From Pseudolysobacter sp. (lineage in GTDB: Bacteria > Pseudomonadota > Gammaproteobacteria > Xanthomonadales > Rhodanobacteraceae), in NCBI GenBank assembly GCA_025351985.1, contig JANXUW010000730.1:1-12687 (forward strand): a DNA stretch of 12,687 nt, read 5' to 3'. Under the pieces are notes generated by a model. The model was not told the DNA's origin. It searched no databases and saw nothing but the letters and a program-made list of their open reading frames with translations. Below are positions 1 to 6,819 of the stretch, piece after piece. Made by a program: the position numbers and the translations under genes. The stretch's first letter is position 1. Each line of letters begins with the position of its first letter.

Positions 1-1
1 C

Positions 2-547
2 ATCACGCAGCAATGGCGCGAGGAAGCGGTGGCCAGTACGGCGTTGCCCAAGGGCCTGGATGCGCGGGTTTATTCCGAACTGATGAAGCTCGCACGAGCG
101 CAACTCGCGCGGGCCGGCACGATGTCGCTGGATGCGCCTTCACTGGTGCACGAAGCCTATTTGCGTTTGCAGCGCCAGGGCGCGATCGATCCGGCACAAC
201 GAAATATTTTCTTCGCTTATTCGGCCCAGGTGATGCGCACCGTGATCATCGACTACGTGCGCGAGCGGCGTGCGCAGAAACGTGGCGGTGGCGAACGTTT
301 GCTGACCTTGACGACCGGCATTCCCGGCATCGATATCGGCGAAGACAGCATCGAGCATCTGCACGAAGCAATGCAGGCGTTGCGGCAGATCGATGAGCGT
401 TCGCACCAGGTGGTCGAGCTGCGTTATTTCGGCGGCCTGACCGAAGCCGAAATTGCAGGCGTACTCGGCATCTCGGTGCCGACGGTAAAACGCGACTGGC
501 GCAAGGCGCGCGCCTTTCTGTTCGATGCGATGGGCACGGCGGTCTGA
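2..547 (+). CDS. ECF-family RNA polymerase sigma factor, kinase-linked type (5' partial)
   Basis: Alternative sigma factor that directs RNA polymerase to a specific promoter set. The frame is open from base 2 and reads I-T-Q-Q-W-R-E-E before the GTG at 29. This matches the usual N-terminus of the family (ITQLL..WREGD-like), so the true start lies upstream of the window and the GTG is internal. Region 2 runs from LVHEAYLRL (143-169) through FFAYSAQVMRTVIIDYVRERR. Region 4, with a helix-turn-helix, includes VVELRYFGGLTEAEIAGVLG and VPTVKRDWRKARAFL up to the stop. The sequence resembles the TIGR02999/ECF43-like group, which sits beside Ser/Thr kinases. The acidic DAED-like stretch of region 2.2 in ordinary ECF factors reads D-A-P-S here (131-142). 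The stop overlaps the kinase start by one base (TGATG, 545-549), implying translational coupling. No anti-sigma factor gene is seen. Confidence 0.9.
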   Translation: MTQQWREEAVASTALPKGLDARVYSELMKLARAQLARAGTMSLDAPSLVHEAYLRLQRQGAIDPAQRNIFFAYSAQVMRTVIIDYVRERRAQKRGGGERLLTLTTGIPGIDIGEDSIEHLHEAMQALRQIDERSHQVVELRYFGGLTEAEIAGVLGISVPTVKRDWRKARAFLFDAMGTAV

Positions 548-3412
548 TGTCCGACGCCGAAGACAATTCCGCGAACGCATTTGCCTTGTTTGCACAGTGG
601 CTGGAAGCGGATGCGGATGCGCGGATAACCCTGCTCGAAAAAATCGCGCGGCAGGATGTATCGCTGCATCAGCGTTTGCTGGCATTGATCCGCGCCGATC
701 ACGATGCCGATCGTGCTGCATTTCTTGTCGACAATGCCATGCTCGATGTCGCTAGCGCGTACGCACCGTCAGCCGAAGCGGATGTCGGCGGACAACGATT
801 CGGCGCATGGGTTCTCGAACACACGATCGGCACCGGCGGCATGGGCCAGGTCTGGTTGGCGCGCCGCGCCGATGGTCAGCACGAGGGCGCGGCGGCGATA
901 AAAATGTTGCGTGTGGCGATTGCCGACACGCGCGCGAATCAGCGTTTTGCGCAAGAAGGCCGCATCCTCGCGCAACTCACCCATCCGCATATCGCGATGT
1001 TGCTGGATGCCGGATTCAGCACCGACGGTCAGCGTTATCTGGTGCTGGAATACGTCGATGGCCAACGCATCGATCAGTGGTGCGATGCGCGCCACCTCGA
1101 TCTGCGCGCGCGCATCGAATTGTTCCTGCAGGTGTGTGCGGCGGTCACGCATGCACACGCACATCTGATTGTGCATCGCGATCTGAAGCCGTCCAATATC
1201 CTGGTGCTCGACGACGGCAATGCGAAGCTGCTCGACTTCGGTATCGCCAAGCTGCTCGAAGTCGATAGCGAAACCACGGCGGGATTGACCGGGGAAACTT
1301 TCGCCGCGTTGACTCCCGGTTATGCCGCGCCCGAACAGATCACCGGTAGCACGATCACCATCGCCACCGATGTGTATGCGCTCGGCACCATTCTTTTCTT
1401 GCTGCTCGGCGGGCGCAATCCGCATGGCTCGGATCGCGCCACGCCGGCGCAACTGGCGCGAGCGGTGGTGGATGACGAACCGAAGCGCCTGTCCGATTTC
1501 GATAGCTCGACCGATCTCGACGCGGTCGCCAAGGCACGCGATGTCGGCGTCGATCGACTGCGTTCGGCACTGCGCGGCGATCTCGACATCATTGTCGCCA
1601 AGGCAATGAAAAAAGAACCGGCGCAGCGCTACGCGAACGTGCAGGCGTTCGCTGACGATTTGCGCCGGCACCTGAAAAACCGACCGATCGCCGCGCGCGC
1701 CGACAGCCGCTGGTATCGGCTGCGCAAATTTGCTCGGCGCAACTGGTTGCCGTTGGTCGCCAGTACGACGCTGCTGCTCGTGGTGCTCAGCAGTGCGGCG
1801 ATCATCGCGGCGCAGGCGCGGCAAACCGCACGCGAGGCGCAATCGACATTGGCGGTGAAGGATTTCCTGTTCGGTTTGTTCACCGCGGTCGATCCCACCG
1901 TCGCCAAGGGGCGCGATGTCAGCGCGCGCGAATTGCTCGATCGCGGTCGCGAGCATCTCGATGCCGATGCGCACGGCGATCCCGCGCTGAAAGCGGAACT
2001 GCAATCGGTACTCGGCCGCATCTACTCGCAACTCGGGCTTTACAGCCAGGCGGCCGAGCTGCAAAAACACGCGCTCGATAGCGTGAGCGCCAGCGGCGAT
2101 ACGTCGTTGCGTCGGGTAATCGCCGAACTCGACTATGGCACCACGCTACGCGGCAACGGCGATTTCACTACGGCCAAAGCCTTGATCGATGTTGCCCAGG
2201 CGCATTTGCAGGCGCTATCGCAAGTCCCCGCCGAAGTGCAGGTTCGCGCACTGGCGAGCGAGGGTGAAGTGAACTTGTCCCTGCGTGATTTCGCCACGGC
2301 CAAGAAATACGCCGACGCCGCCGTTGCTCTCACCGAGCGTTCACCGGTGAGCAATTACATGCTCGGGCAAGTCCACTGGACGCGCGCGAACGCCGAGTGG
2401 GGACTACACTCGTTCGCCGCGGCTGAGGCGGATTATCGCGAGGCGTTGCGTTTCATGACCATGAGCGAAGGCGCGGACAGCCCGCTGGTCGGCAGGGTAC
2501 ACGGCAATGTCGCGATGGCGCTGCGCGGCCAGTCGCGTTACGCACAAGCGCTGGAAGAAGTCGAAAAGGGTCTTGCGATCGAAGAAAAATCGCTCGCACC
2601 GGATCATCCCAACCTGCTCGTCAACCGCGGTTATCTGGCACTGACGCATTTCCTGCTCGGTCATTATCGGCAGGCGCGCGACATCTTCGAGGAGGTCGAT
2701 GCGTTGCAACGCAAGGCGGGCGGAGACGACGCGCCGGCGCGTGCCGGAACGCTGGCCAATCTCGGTTCGGATTTGATCGAGATCCCCGACCTCGCCGGCG
2801 CGGAGAAAATCTTTGCCGAATCGATGCGTATCTTCGCAAAAAAAATACGGCCGCGAGTTCGACGGCACGCAGACAGCGCTGAGAGGCTTGGCAAGCGTCC
2901 ATGTGCTGCAAGGCAAGTTCGATATCGCCGAGCGCGAACTGCTGGAGGCGCAGCAGAATATCGACAAGCGGCCGAACAGCGACGATGTCTCGACCTATTA
3001 CTGGCGCGGCGAAGTGGCTCGCGCCAAGCACGATTTCGACGCAGCCGTTACGCTGGATCGTCAGTCGGTACAAGTCGCGCTGAAAAATTACGGCGAGATC
3101 GGTCGTTATCCCGCACTCGCCCATCACTACCTCGGTATCGCGCTGCGCGACGCCGGCAACATCGAGCAAGCCGAGAAGGAACTGCGCAGCGCGCTCGCCG
3201 CGTTCGGGTATATCGAGAATGCGTTTCATCCGTGGGCCGCGACGACGCGAATCGAGCTGGCCCAACTACTGTCGATACGCAACGATGGTCATGCCGAGAG
3301 TCAGCGCCTGATCACCGAGGCGGTCGCAATCCGTGAACAATTTTTCGGTGCCGACGATGCTCGCACCCGCGCCGCTCGCAGCGCCATGCTGCGCATCCAG
3401 GATCAGCACTGA
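547..3412 (+). CDS. Membrane Ser/Thr protein kinase with TPR region, frameshifted at an A8 tract
   Basis: Protein kinase of the bacterial PknB-like class, likely the regulator of the sigma factor upstream. Visible kinase motifs are glycine loop GTGGMG (residues 95-100), lysine K119 in AAIK, helix-C E137, catalytic HRDLKPSN (210-217), DFG (230-232) and APE (261-263). All catalytic residues are present, so activity is expected. One hydrophobic segment at about 400-421 anchors the protein; the kinase is probably cytoplasmic and the TPR part probably periplasmic. TPR-like helices fill the rest, for example LGRIYSQLGLYSQAAELQ and the segment around APDHPNLL. The literal frame runs 547-3336 (929 aa), but after residue 766 it becomes an Arg-rich, non-TPR tail. 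The frame that opens at 2846 (YGREFDGTQTALRGLASVHV...) continues the TPR pattern to a stop at 3412. Deleting one A of 2838-2845 gives a 954-aa product. It could be a sequencing error, a real mutation or slippage. Confidence 0.88.
2838..2845 (+). other. A8 homopolymer at the kinase frameshift
   Basis: Eight consecutive A follow GC at 2836-2837. Seven would read GCA AAA AAA TAC, that is A-K-K-Y, and keep the TPR frame open to 3412. Eight read A-K-K-I-R-P and enter an Arg-rich frame ending at 3336. Runs of this length are prone to sequencing indels, replication slippage and RNA polymerase slippage. The sequence alone cannot say which applies. Confidence 0.85.
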
Positions 3413-3547
3413 TCGCACGATAGAGATCAGACCGCGACGCTTGCCGCAAACGGTGAGATCGCGTTTCTCCGCGCTGTAGCAGCACCTATCAGGCGAGTGA
3501 TCCCACGCCGGCAATCACACTTGGAAATGCGTCGCATCGATCGCGAT

Positions 3548-3577
3548 GATCCTTTTGCGCGCGCAGTTACGTCTGTA
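3548..3577 (+). promoter_or_regulatory. Putative ECF-type promoter, copy A
   Basis: GATCCTTTT (3548-3556), 12 nt, then ACGTCTGTA (3569-3577). The same two blocks with the same 12-nt spacing recur at 5451-5480, while the intervening bases differ at 7 of 12 positions. This is the pattern expected of a -35/-10 pair. GATCC to CGTC is 17 nt, which fits ECF promoters (GGAAC-like -35, CGTC-like -10). It ends 100 nt before the ATG at 3677. Assignment to the adjacent sigma factor is inference. Confidence 0.55.
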
Positions 3578-3616
3578 GATGCACACCGAGGCGGAGTGCT
3601 TGTACAAGTCTTTTCG

Positions 3617-3652
3617 CCCGCGCCGAATTGCCGCGCGGGTTCTTCTTTTTTT
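3617..3652 (+). terminator. Rho-independent terminator-like hairpin
   Basis: Stem CCCGCGC (3617-3623) pairs with GCGCGGG (3633-3639) across a 9-nt loop and is followed by the T-rich tract TTCTTCTTTTTTT (3640-3652). It could end the sigma/kinase operon. However, it lies downstream of putative promoter A and only 24 nt before the ATG at 3677, so it could also act as an attenuator or end a short RNA of about 70 nt. Confidence 0.7.
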
Positions 3653-3676
3653 CAGGATTCACCACCGGAGAAACGT

Positions 3677-4168
3677 ATGCTCTTGTTGCGAAATGTTGTG
3701 GCTAGCACGGCGATGTTACTGGCGATTTCGACCTTGGCATGGGCGGCGGACAAAGTCAGCGGCTCGATAACTCTCAAAACCACGGTCGGCGCGGTGAAAT
3801 ACGTATTCCTCGTGCGTGGCCCGGACGAAATGAATGCGGGCAAGACGCTGCTGCGGATTTACCTGTCGAGTGCCGATATCGGCGCGAAGATCAAGGCATG
3901 CAAAACCCTGCACTGCGCGGATGCCACGCTCGAAGATGGCGCGATGGTCGATTTCAGCGATGCGCATCATCTCAATTATTCGCTGAAATTGAATGGACAA
4001 CGCACGCAATATTCCGGCGCGACCAATGGCGAGGCATTCACGCTTGCAACCCACACAGCGGATCACCTCGTCGGCAAACTGCATATCGATGACCGTGCTG
4101 CGGATGGCGCAAAAATCGATGCGGATTTTGATCTGACGCTCGCCAACACGTTCACTGCGGCGCGCTGA
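3677..4168 (+). CDS. Exported protein of unknown function (163 aa)
   Basis: I do not recognise this family. The ATG at 3677 is chosen because GGAG (3667-3670) lies 6 nt upstream and the product then begins with a clear Sec signal peptide, residues 1-23 (MLLLRNVVASTAMLLAISTLAWA), cleaved before ADKVSG. The open frame extends back to 3497, but that extension would bury the signal peptide and covers the terminator-like hairpin. The mature protein of about 140 residues has two cysteines close together (K-A-C-K-T-L-H-C), which could form a disulfide. Its alternating polar and hydrophobic segments suggest a beta-rich periplasmic or secreted protein. No lipobox, membrane anchor or C-terminal tag is seen. 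It is followed closely by the kelch gene and may be cotranscribed with it. Confidence 0.8.
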   Translation: MLLLRNVVASTAMLLAISTLAWAADKVSGSITLKTTVGAVKYVFLVRGPDEMNAGKTLLRIYLSSADIGAKIKACKTLHCADATLEDGAMVDFSDAHHLNYSLKLNGQRTQYSGATNGEAFTLATHTADHLVGKLHIDDRAADGAKIDADFDLTLANTFTAAR

Positions 4169-4249
4169 ATCATGCAGACGCCAGCGATCGAGCAGTGCCG
4201 CGGCGCATGCGTTGATCGCGCTCGGTACGCAGACAACCCCATCCCCATC

Positions 4250-5398
4250 ATGGTCAGGTTATTGCGTCTGGTTGGCCGACAGTTGGCGCGGGCATTCGGC
4301 GCAGGCAGCTACATTTTCTGCGTCTTGCTCTGCGGCTCCTCGCTGGCAATGGCGGGAACATGGATTCCTGCAGCACCGCTGACCACGGCGCGCCTGACCC
4401 ACACCGCTACGCTGCTAGGGAACGGCAAGGTGCTCGTGGTCGCGGGTTATGGTTCGAGCTGGCTGGCCAGCGCCGAGCTGTACGATCCTGCGACGAATAG
4501 CTGGAGCTCGGCGGGATCGATATCCTCGCCGCGCAATGCGCATACGGCGACCTTGCTCCCCAACGGCAAGGTGCTGATCGCCGGCGGCGCGCTCGGCACC
4601 AGCAATTTGGCGAGCGCGGACGTGTACGATCCGGCGTCCAACACATGGAGTCCGGCGGCCGCGATGAACGCGGCGCGCAGAGGTCATACCGCGACTGCGC
4701 TGGCCGATGGCAAGGTGCTGGTCGCCGCGGGCAACGGCGCTGCTGGCACTCCCATCAACAGCGCGGAACTGTACAACCCGATGTCGAACAGTTGGAGTCC
4801 GGCGGGCAACATGGTCGTCGCCGCTGTCGGGCGAATCGACACGCTGCTGGCAAACGGCAAGGTACTTGTCAGCGGTGGCTACGACTCCGGCAGCACCTTT
4901 GCACACGCAGAAATTTACGATCCGGCGAGCAATACCTGGACGAGCACGGTCGACATGGGCACGTCGCGCGAAACCGGTACAAATATCCTGCTGGGCAACG
5001 GCAAGGTGCTCGCAGCAGGTGGGCCGGGACAATCCGGCATCAAGTCGATCAGCACGGAGTTGTATGACCCAATGCTCGGTACCTGGGCACCGACCGGCGC
5101 GTTGTCGACGGGGCGCTGGTTGAACACGTCAACACTCTTGCCGGATGGCAGTGTGCTGGCCGCCGGCGGTGAGGGCAACAACGCCACGTACCTGGCAAGT
5201 GCCGAGGCATACAACGCTGGATCCGCTACCTGGGCACCGGCAGGCGTGCTGGTCAAGGCGCGCAAGTGGCATACCGCGACTCTGCTGAACAACGCCACGG
5301 TGCTGGTTGTGGGTGGTTATGGGCCAGGCGCCGTTGCACTGAACAGCGCCGAAATATACCTGTGGCACGACGGAATTTTTCGCAACGGTTTTGATTGA
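4250..5398 (+). CDS. Secreted kelch-repeat beta-propeller protein
   Basis: Seven kelch-like repeats of about 47-50 residues follow the pattern HTATLL-x-NGKVLV-x-GG ... SAE-[LI]-YDP-x-x-NTW. The first starts near base 4397 and the last ends near 5370. An N-terminal strand (GTWIPAAPLTTAR) could complete the last blade, so a closed seven-bladed propeller is likely. Such propellers usually bind proteins or sugars; galactose oxidase-type catalytic residues cannot be claimed here. ATG 4250 gives a 382-aa protein with a basic N-terminus, a hydrophobic core (SYIFCVLLCGSSLAMA) and likely cleavage at AMA/GTW. No strong ribosome-binding site precedes it. An alternative ATG at 4172, three bases after the previous stop, would add 26 residues before the signal and could be translationally coupled. 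The chain ends HDGIFRNGFD, a tag shared in form with the beta-helix gene downstream. Confidence 0.87.
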   Translation: MVRLLRLVGRQLARAFGAGSYIFCVLLCGSSLAMAGTWIPAAPLTTARLTHTATLLGNGKVLVVAGYGSSWLASAELYDPATNSWSSAGSISSPRNAHTATLLPNGKVLIAGGALGTSNLASADVYDPASNTWSPAAAMNAARRGHTATALADGKVLVAAGNGAAGTPINSAELYNPMSNSWSPAGNMVVAAVGRIDTLLANGKVLVSGGYDSGSTFAHAEIYDPASNTWTSTVDMGTSRETGTNILLGNGKVLAAGGPGQSGIKSISTELYDPMLGTWAPTGALSTGRWLNTSTLLPDGSVLAAGGEGNNATYLASAEAYNAGSATWAPAGVLVKARKWHTATLLNNATVLVVGGYGPGAVALNSAEIYLWHDGIFRNGFD

Positions 5399-5450
5399 AA
5401 CCGGCAATCGCATTTTCGAGATCGTTCGCAGCGGACCGAGTGCGGCCCGT

Positions 5451-5480
5451 GATCCTTTTCGCTGCGGATTCACGTCTGTA
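5451..5480 (+). promoter_or_regulatory. Putative ECF-type promoter, copy B
   Basis: GATCCTTTT (5451-5459), 12 nt, ACGTCTGTA (5472-5480): both 9-base blocks and their spacing are identical to copy A at 3548-3577. It lies in the gap between the kelch and beta-helix genes and would leave a leader of about 175 nt before the ATG at 5665. Confidence 0.55.
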
Positions 5481-5575
5481 CAAAGCGAGCGTGGTCAATG
5501 CGGAGAATCCGTCTGCTGCAAGTCCGGCGTTTATCGCTTCGGTGCTGACCGGTCACATCGCGGTTGCCTTGAGCG

Positions 5576-5604
5576 GCACTCGACCGGCCCGCCACGACGA
5601 GTGC
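5576..5604 (+). other. Hairpin in the leader of the beta-helix gene
   Basis: GCACTCG (5576-5582) is the exact reverse complement of CGAGTGC (5598-5604), with a 15-nt loop. No T tract follows, so it is not a terminator. A separate 10-bp palindrome, TGACCGGTCA, lies at 5546-5555. Either could be RNA structure or a protein site in the long leader downstream of promoter B, or chance in GC-rich DNA. Confidence 0.3.
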
Positions 5605-5664
5605 AAGTCGCAGCAATACGTCGCACGCGGTGTCACTGACAGCATGACCTGACTGGAGAAATGC

Positions 5665-6726
5665 ATGCAATCACGAAATAAATTCTTCTCGATTCTGCTG
5701 CCGTTGACCGCACTGTTTTGCAGTGCGCCAGGGCACGCGGCGTTGTTCTGCGTCAACAGCGTGGCCGGATTGAATTTTGCACTTGCCGCTTCGCAGGATA
5801 ATGGCCAGAACGACCAGATCGATATCGTCGCAGGAAGCTACGCACTGAATGCGAGCGGCTTGCAGTTTGTATCGAGTGAAGCCAACAGCCTGACCATCTT
5901 CGGCGGCTACAACGCCGATTGCTCACAGCTCACCACGGCGGTGACATCGTTGAATGGCGGAAGTATCAATCAGGTGTTGCGTGTCATCCAGTCATCGTCC
6001 GCGACGGCGGCGAGCATTCACATCGAGCGCATCACTTTCATCGCTGGCAAAACGGGTGTCGACGGTGGCGGTGGACTTTTTGCGACGGCACAAAGTGGCG
6101 AAGTGCGCATCGAGAGCAATCGTTTTCTGCTCAACCATGCCGAAAACTATGCCGGCGCGATCTATATCAATACTGGCGGGCTGATCACCTTGCGCAACAA
6201 TCTGTTTTATCTCAACAGCGCGCTGCAGATGGGCGTTGGCGAGCTGCAGACCTCGAACAGCGTCGCCTACATCACCGGCAACACGATGATCAACAACAGT
6301 GCCGCGACCGTGACCAACGGCATTGGCGGCTTGTATGTCGCCAGCAATTCCGGCACGAACTTCTGGCTCAGCAACAATATCCTGTGGAACAACAATGCCA
6401 ACGGTGGCGTCGATCTGTACGCTGGCGCCAGCGTCATCCTGCGCAACAACGATATCGGCACATCGGCTTTCGTCATGCCGAATGCGCTGAGCCAGAACAA
6501 TCAAAGTGTCGATCCGGATTTCTCGCCCTGCGTGGGCCTGCTCTGCAGCAGTTTTGAACTCAAACGCGGCTCGCCGCTGGTCGATGCCGGCAGCGATAAC
6601 CCGCCGAACGGACTTGGCAGCACCGACCTTCCCGGCAAGCTGCGCACGATCGGCCCGCATGTCGATATCGGCGCGTTCGAGGAAGATGTGATCTTTGCCA
6701 ACGGCTACGAAGGCGGCCCGTTTTGA
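5665..6726 (+). CDS. Secreted right-handed parallel beta-helix protein, choice-of-anchor Q type
   Basis: 353 residues. GGAG (5655-5658) is 6 nt before the ATG, and the ATG context (GGAGAAA..ATG) is nearly the same as at 3677. The overlapping ATG at 5661 opens only a six-codon frame. Signal peptide 1-25 ends GHA before ALFC. Residues about 90-290 contain Asn-rich rungs of a parallel beta-helix (RIESNRFLLN, ITLRNNLFYLN, YITGNTMINN, FWLSNNILWNNN, VILRNNDI). The C-terminal block FELKRGSPLVDAG (from residue 297) to VDIGAFE (333-339) matches the choice-of-anchor Q signature of surface or secreted proteins. Cysteines in ALFC, NADCSQ and SPCVGLLC may form disulfides. No catalytic residues of pectate lyase or similar enzymes can be identified. 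After the domain the chain ends DVIFANGYEGGPF (341-353), resembling the end of the kelch protein. Putative promoter B lies upstream. Confidence 0.87.
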   Translation: MQSRNKFFSILLPLTALFCSAPGHAALFCVNSVAGLNFALAASQDNGQNDQIDIVAGSYALNASGLQFVSSEANSLTIFGGYNADCSQLTTAVTSLNGGSINQVLRVIQSSSATAASIHIERITFIAGKTGVDGGGGLFATAQSGEVRIESNRFLLNHAENYAGAIYINTGGLITLRNNLFYLNSALQMGVGELQTSNSVAYITGNTMINNSAATVTNGIGGLYVASNSGTNFWLSNNILWNNNANGGVDLYAGASVILRNNDIGTSAFVMPNALSQNNQSVDPDFSPCVGLLCSSFELKRGSPLVDAGSDNPPNGLGSTDLPGKLRTIGPHVDIGAFEEDVIFANGYEGGPF

Positions 6727-6734
6727 ATCGATGT

Positions 6735-6819
6735 TTTCGATCGAAATCGAGACGACGAAATCACGCCAAGTGGCGCGACGTTGATTGAATCAGGATTGCG
6801 CCGCAGTCAAGCCTGCGGC
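6735..6819. other. Convergent intergenic gap with small inverted repeats
   Basis: The stretch between the beta-helix stop and the MFS stop has three inverted repeats: palindrome TTTCGATCGAAA (6735-6746), CGCCA/TGGCG (6764-6768 and 6771-6775), and GCCGCAG/CTGCGGC (6800-6806 and 6813-6819), which spans the MFS stop. None is followed by a T tract on either strand, so a bidirectional terminator is possible but not shown. Confidence 0.3.

Noticed and set aside
29..31. GTG as the start of the sigma factor
   Set aside because: The frame is open to base 2 and the residues before it (ITQQWREE) match the expected family N-terminus, so the start is outside the window.
2849..3336. The Arg-rich tail of the literal kinase frame as a real domain
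   Set aside because: It is the wrong-frame reading of TPR-coding DNA. The alternative frame reads as normal TPR sequence over the same bases.
3497..3676. N-terminal extension of the 163-residue exported protein
   Set aside because: It would bury the signal peptide and translate through a terminator-like hairpin and a promoter-like motif. A good ribosome-binding site supports ATG 3677.
4391..5370. Tandem DNA repeat in the kelch gene
   Set aside because: The periodicity of about 147 nt reflects kelch protein repeats. The units have diverged at DNA level and are not a recent tandem array.
5395..5652. Small open frames (82 and 85 codons) between the kelch and beta-helix genes
   Set aside because: They overlap the kelch stop and promoter motif B. 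The 85-codon frame begins with TTG, neither has a ribosome-binding site, and no family is recognisable.
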